Source: Gavia stellata (Eukaryota; Chordata; Aves; Gaviiformes; Gaviidae). From it: a DNA stretch of 64,000 nt. The stretch lies in contig NC_082603.1 in the NCBI RefSeq assembly GCF_030936135.1, forward strand, positions 32,427,236 to 32,491,235, given 5' to 3'. Position 1 is the first letter of the stretch, and each line of letters begins with the position of its first letter. A model generated the notes under the pieces. That model was not told the origin of the DNA and made no database searches. It saw only the letters and a list, made by a program, of their open reading frames with translations. The position numbers and the translations under genes are program-made. Positions 15,301-27,600 of the stretch are shown in pieces.

Positions 15301-18300
15301 AGCTGTTAATAATTATTTCCCCATACTATAATTGCTTTGCATTTTTTCTTAAAAGCATATCAGATTGCTGTATATAAAATTTGGCTTGAAACATCCTCTT
15401 TAAGGAGCAAAACAATTCTTACCTTGCCAGTGGCAGACAATAAATAAATAATACACAGCAACTAAGGCAGAACAGCTAAAGGCTAGCTAATATTGCATTT
15501 AAAGTCTGGCGGAGTGAACCATAAAGGCCCAATAAAACCTGGGTTTGGAGTGACTTACTTTAAAACTTTGTTCATATCTCTTAAACTATTGTGGTGTTTA
15601 CCTTTTCATAAAAAATTGCATTGTTACTCCAACTATATCCTTAAGCAGAACTTGTTTTGCTCACTTTAAGGTTGGGGGAGTGAACAGCAATATTACCTCC
15701 TATTCTTAGGCACCTTTTTCTTAATTAACAATGACTTTTTTGTTGTTTTTGATTCAGAGAAATGTTTATTCGGCTGCAGCATGAAAACAAGATGCTTCTA
15801 TTACAACAGGAAGGATCAGAAAATGAACGTATTACAGAGCTCCAGGAACAGCTGGAGCAAAAGCGTCGGACAGTGAACGAACTAGAAACTGAGAAAAGGT
15901 AATGGGTGAAACAGTATCTTAAAATATAGCCAGAAGTGATTTCTGGACCTTCAGAGCGGCCTTGTGGCTTGCATCTGTAGTGTGGCACTGTGCAGGAAGC
16001 CAATTATCCTTTTTCTTTAATGAAGGTTTATGAAGCAAGCAAAAAGGAAAGTATCTTAAATGTGGTGTTGTAAAATGTGGTAGATCTGTGTGTAGCGTAC
16101 TCTGAAGAAAGTGCTACTTATAGGACGCTCTTCTTAGCTCTGAATGATTCTTGGTAAACCAAGAATGGATGTAAACTCTATTTCTAGAACTTCAAACTAA
16201 TCCTGTTGTAACACTGTGATACGGTCTGAAGGTCTGTATCAGTTAATGAATGCTGAAAGCAGTTTACTTAGGATATGAGAATTTTGAGTAGTTAAGTTTT
16301 CTCAAAACTTAAAATGATTCTAGGTCTTTCATTATAAAATGTTTAATAAAGCTGCGATGTGTTCGTTTCTTCAGAATTTCAAGACAAACTAAAAGCATTT
16401 GAAATCAGTTTCTTTGTGGCTTAAGTCCTGCTAGGTAGACCCTCTGGAAAAAATCGTCATCCAGACATGAAACAGAAAAATATGTCTGTTGTGATCTATT
16501 TAGATGGGCACTAACTATCTTTTCTTCCTAAAAGACTAAATGAAGAACGTATTGGGGAGTTACAGCAGCAGATTGAAGATCTGCAAAAGACTTTACAGGA
16601 GCAGGGATCCAAGACTGAAGGAGTAAGTGAAAGTTCAGGCTACTTGACCTTGGAGACATCTTGCCAGTTTTGTTTAAAATACTTCAGTGTACCATGAAGT
16701 ACTTTGTTTAGATGTGCCGCCTCTTTTTCAGTGTATCTAGTGCTGATCACTACTAAGAAGGCAGGATTGTGGTTTGGTGCTTTTTTTTTTTTGTTTTTCG
16801 TTTTTTTTAAGTTAGTTTGAAATGCACTAGTTTATGCAGTAGTAAGAGTAAGCAGGCTCTGAAGCCCCTTTGGGTCACCCAACCTGTTGTGTGTGTGTGT
16901 GTGTGTCTCCCAACCCAAACAAACACACACACCCCTTTCAAAAGACCTTATAAGCAAAGATCTTAAACAATTGAAGCTATTCAATGTATTCTAAAAATGC
17001 TCTCCTGTCTGAAAACAACTCCCTCGGTTTAGGTAATGCAGACTTGGCTCCACTGTATTCAGAGCAGATGAATTTAGTCTCTATAGTATGAGAATCCGTG
17101 AGAACCCCCATACCGCCTGCATTTCAGTTGAAAAGCTCATGTTTTATGTGATTCCTTCCCCTTGCCTTCTTTAAGGAACTGTAACTTTTCTACCTTCTAC
17201 TTTACTTTTAAAAGTCTCTAGTTTTATCATTAAATGGTGGCATAGTGAGAAGGATAGCTTTAAAGAAAAAAGATGCTGGAACTGGTATCTGTGCAATGCA
17301 GAAAAGATGAATGCAGTTACAGAAATGCATGAAAAAATGCAGTTTTCTTAGGATTTATTTGGTTTGACTTATGTAGGTGTGCTAAGTGTTCTTGGCTGAT
17401 TTGTTAGAGTGCTTTAACATTGCATGGTATGAAATACTGAAATATAACTGAATTTTAACTCTTTTCCTTTCATAGTCTAGCAACTTGAAGCAGAAATTGG
17501 CAGCACACATGTAAGTAAGACACATGCATCCACAGTAGCTTATGTATGCTAAATAATTTGACTGTTGTAGCACAGAAACTGCCTAAGTCTTTGTAGGGAT
17601 GTCTTGTTTTTCTAAGCCACTGATTTGAGAGTCATGCATGTAGTGAGTTAAGTATTAGTGTTCTAGTTTTGGCTACTCTGATCATGATAATCTTGTAGTA
17701 CTAGTATCTACTTAACTGTCTCTTCATCACCAATAGCGTTTTAACTGTTCTGATGCTACAACAGACTGCTAAAACCATCACTCTTACTGGACTCAAAACA
17801 CGTTTCATTCTTCTGAAATACTTCCATCCTTTCAGCAGATGTAGTTCCTGCTAAGGAGTTGCTGGAGGGTTTTTTTGTTCAGTTTTTTTGTTCAGTTTCT
17901 TTTTTGTTTCTAGTTTTAGGTAAATGAGACTCAATTCAGAAGTCACAACTTTTATGATTCTTCAAAAATACATACTAATTTCTATTTAAACTCAAGAGAA
18001 TTGCCAGAGTTTAAAATAGTTGTTTAAACACTTCCACCATCGAGTTTCGGCTTTCAGGTCTTAAAACTGTGCATGGAATTATTTGTGAGCTTAATGCTTA
18101 GCCCAGCCTTTCATTTGTAGGGAAAAGCTGAATGAAGTTCATGATGAGTTACAGAAGAAAGAGGCTGATCTTGCAGAACTCCAGCCTGATGTTAGTCAGA
18201 ACCGTAAGTTGTTCTGTGTGTTTTGTTTTTATTTTTTTTAGTGAGGCTATGTTAAGTTTCTTCTGAAATGATTCCCATAGCCACTGGGCTGTGGGATACT

Positions 18301-21300
18301 TTTCCACATAAGGCTTTCTGCTACAGCTTAGCTTTAAACCTGAAACGGGTGGGGGAAGGGTTTTTTTGCACATGATGGTGAGCAGGGAGAGGTTGATGGG
18401 GGCTTCGTTTTGTTGAACAGTACTCTGCAAAATGGGAATTCAGGGTCAGGTGGGACCTTATGGTACAACTGAAACAAAAATTAAAACAGGAAATTGTGTA
18501 GTAGCTAGAAAGTTTATTTGGGGGGTGGTTAAATCAAGAGAACACAGAAGCCTTGAAAGTACCATGTCTATTTTTATTTTCTATGTCTTTGTTGATAACT
18601 TCCGTAAATAGCCCAGAAGATTGGAGAGCTGGAAGCAGCTTTGCGAAAAAAAGATGAAGATATGAAAGCAATGGAAGAAAGATATAAAATGTACCTTGAG
18701 AAAGCAAGAAATGTGAGTGGCATATTTCTGAATATATACATTCCTCCCTTATAAATTGTTAAACAGGTTGATTTCAGTCCCCCCCTTCACCTCCCAATTA
18801 AAGTTAGTAGCTACATGTTGCATTTTTAGTCAAATTGCTCAGCCCCCGTCGGTTAAGTGTATGAGAGAATGGGGTTTAGGGTAAAGCATGAGATGCAAGA
18901 ATGATTCCTTTGTACCCTTTGATATCTTCTGTTGTACAGTGTAACAGCCTAGTTTTCATCATAATTGCCTGACTAGTGCTCAGTCTGTTCTCATATTTCT
19001 ACTGTGAGCAAATGAGATGTAGAGCTGTTGAGAATCAAACCCGACTTGTAATGCCTTTGTTTTGCCTTGTACAGGTGATAAAAACCTTAGACCCCAAGCT
19101 AAATCCAGCATCAGCAGAAATTATGTTGCTCAGAAAACAGATAATGGAGAAAGACAAAAAAATTGAAGCACTAGAGGTAAAAATTTACATATCTTTAATA
19201 ATAACTTCTAATATATTCTGCTGTCTCTCATATTAGACACTCAAGTTCCTGTTTCCTAATGATCCAGTACCCTTCAATGCTGCATTCAGTTAGAAACTGC
19301 ACAGACCATCAAACCTAGAGATTTTTAGTTTGGCTTAATTAACCTTGTATCTTAGTATATGTCTGTCAGAGCAGTTTACTTTTCAACAGTGTTTTTCAAT
19401 GTACAACTGAAACTGTAATTTGGATTCTTTCTAGACCCTCTGAAAAGCTGTAAGTGAAATACTTCATAAGACTAATAGTTTTGCCATTTTACGGTAACTT
19501 TTACAGAGCTGCAGAATCTGACCTTTTTCAGTAGTAATGTAACTTAGTTTGTGTGAGGGACTAGGTATTTGAGCAGTGACTTGTTTAATTTACTAGACCT
19601 CTGATATCAGTGGTTTCATGTACTGGAGTTCTTGAAACTATATAGAAGAGTAAAACCTGTTAATTCAGTCAAGTCTGCTTGGCTGAAATCCTAAAAGGAT
19701 TGTTGACAGTAGTCCAAGGACCAACAAAAATGTGGGAAATGCTGCATTCAGTTTGATAGCAATATTGATGGGACTGGTTAGAATAGTTACCTGAGCAAAT
19801 ACAAAATTCCTCAACACGAGTTAGTAGGCTGAAAGGTCTGACATTATAAATGCCATGCCCTCAGATGTCTTCTATGTGTATGTACTAGGTAAGTATACTA
19901 TATAATAGCAATTCAGTAACATAAGACTATTCAGCCACTAGAGGTACATTCTTGTCTTTGCCTTTCAGGTAAAAAAATTACTAAATTATTTATAGACTTT
20001 CTGATACACCCTAGACTTTCATACATTTCCCCCACACACACCCTCAAAGTATATTTCTAAGTTGAACTGCAACTTGTGTAAAGTTTAGCCTCTTCTTGAG
20101 GTAGTCTGTAACTTCTCTCATAGTCATTTATGAAAGTATCTTTATTGACACTTCTAAGCCTTCTAGTTATTTTGCATATTTAAGTATTTCTGCTGCATGT
20201 GTTTATTTCACTCAATGGACTGCAATAAGTTTATGCAGATTATTTCTGTGTTTTAATTGAGTTTGTCTTCTCTATTGTCTGCTTGCAGGCTGAATACAAA
20301 CTTGCTAAGTTACGTGATTACGAGGAAAAGCTAATTGTAACTGCATGGTATAACAAGGTGGGTCAAAAGTTCATTTATTGGTATCTCAGAAATCAGAAAG
20401 ACACATTTTGCTACATGTGACAGTTAAATCTTACATTGCTGTTTTCTTCTTTTTAGATTCACTATAAACTGGTGCTTAGGAGAGAAGGCTAGTAGTTTAC
20501 CTCCTTGTGGCAGAAAAAGCAAACTTGCAGATTAGCATGGCCTCATGTCTAAAAACTAAGGAAAGGAACAAAGCTTGAGAGTTCCAGTTTAAAATGGGAT
20601 CACTCTACCACTTGTTAATTCTGACTTCAAGCCAGAATGCAAACTTGAGTGAGTTCTGGCTGGAATTTCCAATCAGATTGAGATAACTTAGGGAAGCACC
20701 AGCATCAACATTTTTGATAGCAGCAAAAAAGGAAAATATTTTAACAATCAACTGTTTTGTAAAATTGTTTTGTTACGTGTTTTCTGCTTCTCTTCTGTGC
20801 TTTGGAATGGGAGGCTTAACATGGACGTCATGGCCTATGCCAAATTTTAGTAATGTAGTATTTGCTGCCACAAGCTTCTGCCTGGATTTAGCAGGCTAAA
20901 TTCCTGAATGTTCAGTAGCATTTGTTGTTGAAGTTTTTGGGCTTGAGACAAAGGGAGGCCGTGGTTCAAAAGTTTTTCAGACTTCTGCTTTAGATGTTCA
21001 GTGTCTTTAGTATTTGTGAAATAAAGCTAGAACCATCTTCTCATCCTGCAGCAGTGTTGCAAAGGTTGTTACAACGTTTGATGTTATGTTGCTGTGAAAA
21101 GGACTGGAGAAAGTTGTTTATATGAAGCAATGTTTAAATAGAGATTCATAAAGAAAGACGAGTGGGAAATCAAAAAAGGAAAGTAAAATCAAATGGCTTA
21201 ATAAAGGAACAACTTTACAGTAAGCTGAAATTAACACATTCTATATGAATGTGAATGGATCATTTTCTTCAGCCTTGGTTCATACCTTTTATAGCAGCAA

Positions 21301-21594
21301 GAAGGTATATAAGAAACACAGTAAAAGCAATTTGGTGTGCATACTAAGTAAGCGTGAGCTTTGTGTATGAAAGATGGCCAGGTTTTTTTTCTTCTGTTTT
21401 TGCTGTAGTGTAAATGTTGTTTAATTTATTTGCAGAGCCTAACTCTTCAGAAGCTAGGTATGGAAGCAAGACTGGTTGGCAGTGGTGGTGCCTGCAGAGA
21501 CGGTCCCGGACGCTCCTTCCTAGCTCAGCAACGTCATGTCACCAATACCAGAAGGAATCTCACTGTTAAAGTACCGGGTGCAACATCTGATTAA
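2080..21594 (+). CDS. HOOK1: HOOK1, microtubule/dynein cargo adaptor (3' part, exons 2-22)
   Basis: Hook proteins link cargo to dynein-dynactin and form the FHF complex with FTS (AKTIP) and FHIP in the cytoplasm. Spliced exons: 2080-2165, 3772-3844, 4172-4222, 5717-5849, 6259-6326, 7589-7651, 8575-8658, 11523-11689, 12296-12436, 13711-13912, 14573-14683, 14933-15020, 15104-15164, 15758-15898, 16535-16622, 17476-17510, 18121-18203, 18612-18712, 19075-19176, 20289-20357, 21436-21594. All introns are GT-AG and the phases join without a break, giving 2106 nt (701 aa plus TAA). The protein follows human HOOK1 (728 aa as I know it) almost throughout, for example DVGDNWRIK, LGRLLQLILGC, KKYFHAQLQLEQLQEENFR and NPASAEIMLLRKQ. 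The first ~21 residues (exon 1) are missing because the window starts inside intron 1. HOOK2 and HOOK3 fit less well. Exon ends were placed by splice consensus and by homology from memory. Confidence 0.96.
8659..11522 (+). other. HOOK1 intron 8, longest intron in the window (no gene seen)
   Basis: 2,864 nt between a 28-codon exon and the exon beginning VAALQDEKNS. It is AT-rich. It holds an AAAC-type low-complexity patch near 9517-9555 and an ATTTT/ATTT-rich patch near 10605-10632. The open frames inside are short and do not resemble known proteins. Confidence 0.7.
12437..13710 (+). other. HOOK1 intron 10 (no gene seen)
   Basis: 1,274 nt of AT-rich intronic sequence between the donor at 12437 and the acceptor ending at 13710. 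No RNA gene, interspersed repeat or extra coding exon is recognisable. Confidence 0.65.
16889..16933. repeat. (GT)n followed by (CA)n, hairpin-capable, HOOK1 intron 16
   Basis: A run of about nine GT units (16889-16906) is followed, after a ~18-nt spacer, by an ACACACAC run near 16923-16932. The two runs are complementary, so a transcript could fold into a stem-loop. This is probably a simple microsatellite pair. Confidence 0.8.
19177..20288 (+). other. HOOK1 intron 20 (no gene seen)
   Basis: 1,112 nt between exon 20 (...KKIEALE) and exon 21 (AEYKLAKL...). It is AT-rich and I see no repeat family or embedded gene. The remaining HOOK1 introns not listed separately are also plain AT-rich sequence, apart from the microsatellite in intron 16. 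Confidence 0.65.
20289..21594 (+). other. HOOK1: HOOK1 C-terminal region, exons 21-22
   Basis: The last 75 residues contain RDYEEKLIVTAWYNK (exon 21) and QKLGMEARLVGSGGACRD (exon 22), then a basic Arg-rich tail ending in VKVPGATSD. In the family this end binds FTS/FHIP and cargo. The TAA stop is at 21592-21594. An AATAAA at 21020-21025 lies inside intron 21 and could in principle allow early polyadenylation; nothing else supports that. Confidence 0.9.
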
Positions 21595-22794
21595 ACCACA
21601 AGGACCACGAGGAGAACTTATATGCTCAAGTGTCCTTAAATGTTTTATAGCTTCCACTTTAACTGCTTGATGAAAGAGGAGGTTATAATGGTGGGCAACT
21701 GCGAATTCAACATCAGAACCTATCAAGAATGGATTAAGCTGATCAGTGGTGTGTCTAGAAGGTAGCACATAGTATTCCAAGTAGAAGTAGATTTAATAAC
21801 TGCAGTATGTATTTACAAGCACAACTTAAAAGATTTATATTTGCCTTCAGAATATATTGTAAATATAAAAATTGGCACTATATATTTAAAACTTTATTTA
21901 ATGGGTTTGGGCTAGAAAGTTGACTTTTGTAATGGGAAGATGTTATGCAAAAATGTACTTCAGGAAACTGGCAATATTGGGCATTTTTGCTGGACTCTTC
22001 TAAAAATAAATCTAAAAGATTGGGACCATGTTTTTAAAAAATACTTTTTTTAGAATACAAAGTACAATTTTAAAAGCAAGAAAATGCTTGCATTTATAAA
22101 AAAAAAAAGTGTAGTACCAGTTGACTTGTTACGTAACAGAAGACAGGATTTGTTTTGTCATCTCAAATGAGAAGCAGAATTACTCAGTTTATTTAAAAAG
22201 AAAAGATTAAGTTTGTGCATATACACATTAAAGAAAACCTGTCTTTAAGATGTTGAATTCACTAAAGCCAAATAAGCTGTCTTTTCCTGTGTAAGAAAAA
22301 AAGCTATTATATTAATTCAAAAGTCTGGGCTATGTTTTAAAAGTCTAGCGTATTGGTACACTGCATTTATTTGCAGAAAGGGGGTTAGGTGGGAAGGAAC
22401 CCCATTTATTTCCAACTATTTATACAACCCTGTGCATAGAAATTAATTTTCCTCTTTTTAAAATATAGTTTCACTTCATTTATTCTGAAATAACTGTGCT
22501 AGGCAGGTGAATGAAAGATAGCTTTGCTAGTTGTTGGCAGCAAAGATTGTTTGTTGGCAGGGAGAAAAGTGCATAAACTATAATAGTTTTGCAGTATCTA
22601 GATCAAAGAAGATGAAATGGGGATTGATATCTGAAATTTGGATGCAGGAAGTTGCTATCTTTCACAAAATTTGTGTCGCTTTATTTACCAAATGTCTTAT
22701 TTTTGTTGTGAACTGCATTTTTAAGAAACTTCTTAATGTGCGTTCTTCTTTTCAAACTCTCTAGAACAAATTCATTGTACCCATAGTTAACAAA

Positions 22795-22800
22795 AATAAA
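22795..22800 (+). promoter_or_regulatory. HOOK1: Poly(A) signal AATAAA (candidate proximal, HOOK1)
   Basis: Canonical hexamer about 1.2 kb after the HOOK1 stop. Use of this site would give a short 3' UTR isoform. Confidence 0.45.
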
Positions 22801-24637
22801 ATTACAGCAGCCCTTAAAATTAAATGAATACACTTAAACTAAGTATTTGAGGGTGCTGTACTGGTCCGTGATCTAATGTAAAACTCAACCATATGTGTGA
22901 ATGAAAGCATGTCTGTCTTCACCATTAAAATCATCTTTGATTTGAGAGCGGGGCTCAGCTTTGCAGAATTCAAGTTTTGAATTGTGAAATTTGAGTAGTC
23001 TTCCATTTTTGCATGCCCCTCAGTATGGCTTGTTCTTTGATTTCTTCCTTCCCCAGAATCTTAAATTCTTTATTGGGCATTGCATGCAATACTAGGGAAA
23101 AGGGATGTATTCATTTTTAATACTTAGTTAGCGTTGCTTCTTAGTTGTGATAGTTTTACAGTGCTGTACATTTAGGCATTCAGCAGAGATTTCCTTTTTC
23201 AAAACTTCTGTCTACACAAGGCATTGTTTAAAAGCCAGTCTCATGCTAAATGTGGTATGAGCAGGGAATATGCCAGACAACTGCCGTTGGGTAGTTTTGT
23301 CTGTCAGGTTGTGTTCTTCAGGACTCTATGCTTCTTTGGACTACCTCTTGGGTTTTGAGGTCTTTTATTGCTGCAGTGATATTATTGGGGTTTGTATTTT
23401 TAAGATACAATTGCTTGTTTAATCTGCTGGTGGTGTGGGAGATGGTGGTGAGCAGTGGAACAAGAGACTAAGTCTTAGCAAGGTGCTTACGTTTCTAAAG
23501 CCTGGTACTTTGGTGTGTTCTAGTGAAATGTGAAACTGTCACTGATGGTGTTGAGTGGGTCTCTTAACCCTTGTTCTTTACAGCATGGAAACTTTCATGG
23601 ACGTCTTTCAGATACTCATCTAGTTAGTAGGCTTGATGCATTTGTTGTACTTCTCACAGTAGTAGAGCTGTGTCAGTAGTCATATCAGGTGCTGAATAGT
23701 GAAAAACTTGGAGCAAATGTCTTTGTACGCTTCTCAAAACTGCAGACCCTGGGACCAAAAATGACCAAGAACCTCCCTATCATTTAATTGGAAGTTTGTC
23801 TTCTAACTAGCAATGGAAGAACTTAAATACAGAACTACAGGCAGGGATCAGCCTTTTTCTGGGCAAGGTTGTCCCCTATAGTCTTGTTGGGGTTGCCAAA
23901 ATGTTACTTATTTGGGACTTTTCCAAACTTAAGCGTTTCTTTGGGATTGAGAACCTGTTTAAGAGCGTCTGTTTTATAACTGGTTAAACTTGGGTTACGT
24001 CCTATGAATGAGGAACCGAGCTGTAGAAATAAATATTTGATTATAAGCCATGGTTTTGTAGTCACTTCAGCTCATCTGGCTGTGCAGAAAGGATCACTAG
24101 AGTAAGTATCATTTTAATGTTAACTTCATTCATGTCAAACAAAATAAGCTACTAGTAGCGTTGCTGTGTTACAGCTGAGTTGTATGCAACACGTAGCAGC
24201 AGAACAATGTCAGTACAGTGTTCCTTGATGCAGTGTGCACCACTGCTGAGGCAGGATGAAGAAAGAGGCTGCTTGTCTCTGCTGCAAGATGAATTCGTAT
24301 CATGCCCGGACAGCACAGTTAGGAACAGATTCAGATTATGAGTTGAAATCATTTACTAATAATGCTGATTGAATTCAGCAATATTCACTTTAGCCAGTTT
24401 CCAGTAAAACGGGTAATATAGATCCAAAGAAACAAAAATATGTTCTGATTGGACATATAATTTGTTAATATTTTTTTATATAAGATTAAGAAGAACCACT
24501 ATGGAAGAGAAGTGTTTTATAGCAATAATAAAATTTTGGACCAGTAGGTGGTTCTACTCAAGGTGGATCAGGCAGCAGTTTTGAGAAGATTCTTTTGCAA
24601 CAACTGTATTATAGTGGATTAAGAAATGTTCACTGAA

Positions 24638-24643
24638 AATAAA
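24638..24643 (+). promoter_or_regulatory. HOOK1: Poly(A) signal AATAAA (candidate distal, HOOK1)
   Basis: Canonical hexamer followed within about 20-30 nt by a T-rich downstream stretch (gatttttttgtc), as expected of a real cleavage site. It is the last of a cluster of hexamers before base composition changes. Confidence 0.5.
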
Positions 24644-24660
24644 TTTTCACCTAACTGATT

Positions 24661-27600
24661 TTTTTGTCATTAAAAATATATATATATGGGTATTCTATTT
24701 TCTACAATATACACTTACTTGGAAATAAGTAATATAAGCAATACTGATGTTTTATTTAGGTAGCCATAAATAGTTTAGGAATTAGAAAATGAAAACAATT
24801 GTTTAAGAGTTGGTAATGTCTAGTAAAGTAATTTTCTTAACATTTTTGCTTTTTTCCCTTCCCCCCACTAGTTAAGCTAGAGTTAAGGTTTTCAGTGTGT
24901 CAGTGTCTACATCTTCTGTTTAAAACAAATGTAAACACTGTGTTGCATAGAACTTGAAAAATTGCACTAATTTTTAAACTTTTGGTTTTATTTTTCTTTG
25001 GAAAGAATTCTTTTATATTCACATAAAGATTTTTAAAATTAATTCTTTGGTGTCTTTCTTCCAAGCAATGTATTTAATGGTCCCTATCTGATGTAAGCAT
25101 CTATATTTCTGGGCAACATATGAACTGGATCTGCGTGTTGATATAATTACACCATCTAAAATGTCACGTTATAGGATATGTATAATGGGTGTATGTATGT
25201 TGTGCTACCTTCCCTTCGTTGTTTCAGTTCATTCCTGCTTACAGTTCTCCCACCCAAAGCTGGTTACCTCTACTCAGTCTGCTGACAGTCATCCGAGAGC
25301 TGGGCACGTGACCTTGTGAAGTGAAGACTAAAACCCACTACAAATTAGCTGTTGAGTGACTTCAATAATTGCTTATTGCTACTGAAATAAGTTAGGATCT
25401 CTGCCCGTTCTCCTCAGCCCCACCTAAGAGGACACAGAGGACAGGTACACCTAAATCACCATGCTTGTTATTATTTGGAAAAGAAAACTGACTGCCCTCT
25501 TCAGTCTGCTTTGCAGGTTATTTATGTGCCCAGTTCTTAGTCTCATTGACAGCTTTTTTTGTTCCCTGAGCGCTAACCTCAACCCAGAAATGAGGTTGGG
25601 AATGAGAGCAGGCAGCCATTCAGCCCTCCAGAGTGAAGATCAGCAAGGAGAAGGTGCCACAAGTTTCCTTCAGGGGCCCCATTTCAGACCTGTTTTTACC
25701 ACAGAGCTTGGTTTTCCCTTTCTCTGAACCGTAATCCTCAGCCTGACTAGCCTGACATTGGTAGGTAACTTATTTATTGCCTTGGGCTGTTACCCCTGTG
25801 AGGATGGGGAGCTGCACGATACCTCAACATGGAAGGGCCTTTGCACTGTCAGAAGTGTCCCAGTGACTGAAGTGAATGGCCAGATACATTTTCCTTCTTT
25901 CTGAGGCTGGACTTAAAAGCATTTTCAGATGCTGAAAAACAAAAACTGCAGGTGCGTGTTTGAGGGAGAAGGGAAGAGGCTCTCAGCTGTGCAGGAAGCC
26001 TGAGCCAAGCTACAGGATGTTTTCAGCCCATATGTGAGCTGTCACAGGACACGCACTGGCAGCCACCGCTGCCTTCCTGAGCAGAAGGAGCGAGTGAGGG
26101 GCGGTGTGTGCAGGGTGGGCTCTCTTTCCAAGTGCTTGGTCATGAGAAACTTCAAATGCAGACTGCCTGTGCAGAGCCTGGGTCTGTGACCCTGTTTGCT
26201 TGCAGCTTTTCTGGTAGCTCCTTAAGAGCCGAGCACTGCAGCAGAAGGTTTGTATGTTTAGGCGAGGGGTGTCCGTGGAAGAGAGGTGAAGGAGTACAGC
26301 CCTGAGTGCAAAGAAAAGGAGTAGGTGAGGTCAGCTGTGCATGAGAGATGGTTTCGGTGGAGGGGGCAAAACATTCATGGAGCCCTTGTGCAAAATGGTC
26401 CTGTGAAATGTGCTCTGCTCAGAGTACAACTAACCCAGCAGAGGCCCAGGGAGGAAGCTTTTGGGTATAGCAGCAGCCTGGGAAAGGAAATGGGACTTTG
26501 AGCCAAGGAGTGGGAAAAAAAGTAGTCAAATGACACCTGCGAACTGGAAGTGCTTTGGGAGTAATGCTGCACACAACAGAAACTCATCACTGCTCCCCTC
26601 TCCAGTTTCCAGTCAATTCCAGGCACGCAGCCCACTTCCAGCCTTCCCCTTCTGCTTTTCCCAAGGAAGGAAAAGAAAGAACGTAAGGTCTAGAAAGTCA
26701 AATGAACTTCCTTTTTTGTGCTCCAAAGGGAAGATGTGGGAGCCCCTTGCCAGGAGCAGGCTGGGAGAGCAGCTGGCATGGGGAGAGGAGAGGTGGTGAG
26801 CTGGGCTTGGGGATATCTCATCCCACTTCTAGTGAGAACTTGGTCAAGTCTCCTGCATTTTATAAATAGGTTAGTTTCGTTCCCACCACGTGTTCTCATG
26901 TCTCCACCTTATGGATCTGCGAAACAGGAGCCTCAAGTGCCAGAAACAGCGTCTTAGTCCAACTGTTTGTTTCCACCCAGCTGTGGAAACAATCAGAGGA
27001 GGGGGCAGAGCCTCCCCACCAAGCCCTATGCTTGAAGGAGCCTTGCCAGAAGCTGTGTTCACCTGCTATAAATTTTGCTTTTTGTTGCATGGCTGTGCTT
27101 GGCCCCAGTGTGCAGCTGTGTTTCTGCCCTTCTGTGGGCTGGTTTGCAGGGCCAGCCCAGCCTTCCCTGCTGCCTCCCCTCTGTGCTCGGAGGAGAAGAA
27201 AATGCAGGTTAAAATAAAAGGATTTAAAACCTACCTGGGCATTAACGCTTGCATGAAAAAGAACATGCTTTTAATTCCTTCAGGAGATGACAAGTCTCAG
27301 AAGAGATGCTGGGAAAAACTTGCTTCCTCTAGGAACATGCAAAAAGTACTCCAGGAAAAACTGAAAATGAGCAAGAAAAGATTGCTTTCTCCTCGCTTCC
27401 TCAGCAGGTGAGCAGGAGCTGGAGGTGCATGTTATCAGGGCTGTGTTGTGCCATGCCTTCCTGCCAGGCAGCCCTTGTCCTGCTCCTGGGAGCTGCAGGT
27501 TCTCGCGCCTGGGGGCCTCGCCAGGGTCCCGTGGTGCAACTGTTACTGAGTCAATGCATTTACCATTGTTAACCATCAGTTGTCAACCTTGGAACTGTTT

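Larger units (their letters stand above)
7589..19176 (+). other. HOOK1: HOOK1 central coiled coil, exons 7-20
   Basis: Residues about 138-626 of the visible part are Glu/Lys/Leu/Gln-rich with continuous heptad-like spacing, for example ALEDLQEALAEKEELAQRCQ (exon 8) and MKRLEEKHEALIKEKE (exon 12). In Hook proteins this region dimerises and contacts dynactin. It is spread over 14 exons of 35-202 nt. The shortest is the 35-nt exon 17 at 17476-17510; skipping it would break the frame. Around the exon 16/17 junction the protein is about two residues shorter than human (TEG-SSNLKQ against SEGESSSKLKQ). Confidence 0.88.
21595..24660 (+). other. HOOK1: HOOK1 3' UTR (extent inferred)
   Basis: AU-rich, non-coding sequence with many AUUUA-like stretches follows the stop directly. 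AATAAA hexamers occur at 22005-22010, 22795-22800, 24527-24532 and 24638-24643. A UTR of about 3 kb ending after the last hexamer would be similar to the long human HOOK1 3' UTR as I recall it, and would fit the change to GC-richer sequence just downstream. The 3' end cannot be fixed from sequence alone. Confidence 0.55.

Noticed and set aside
26890-27411. 173-codon open frame between HOOK1 and copy A
   Set aside because: It starts on GTG rather than ATG, is overlapped by long frames on both strands, and contains no recognisable domain; GC-rich sequence explains its length.
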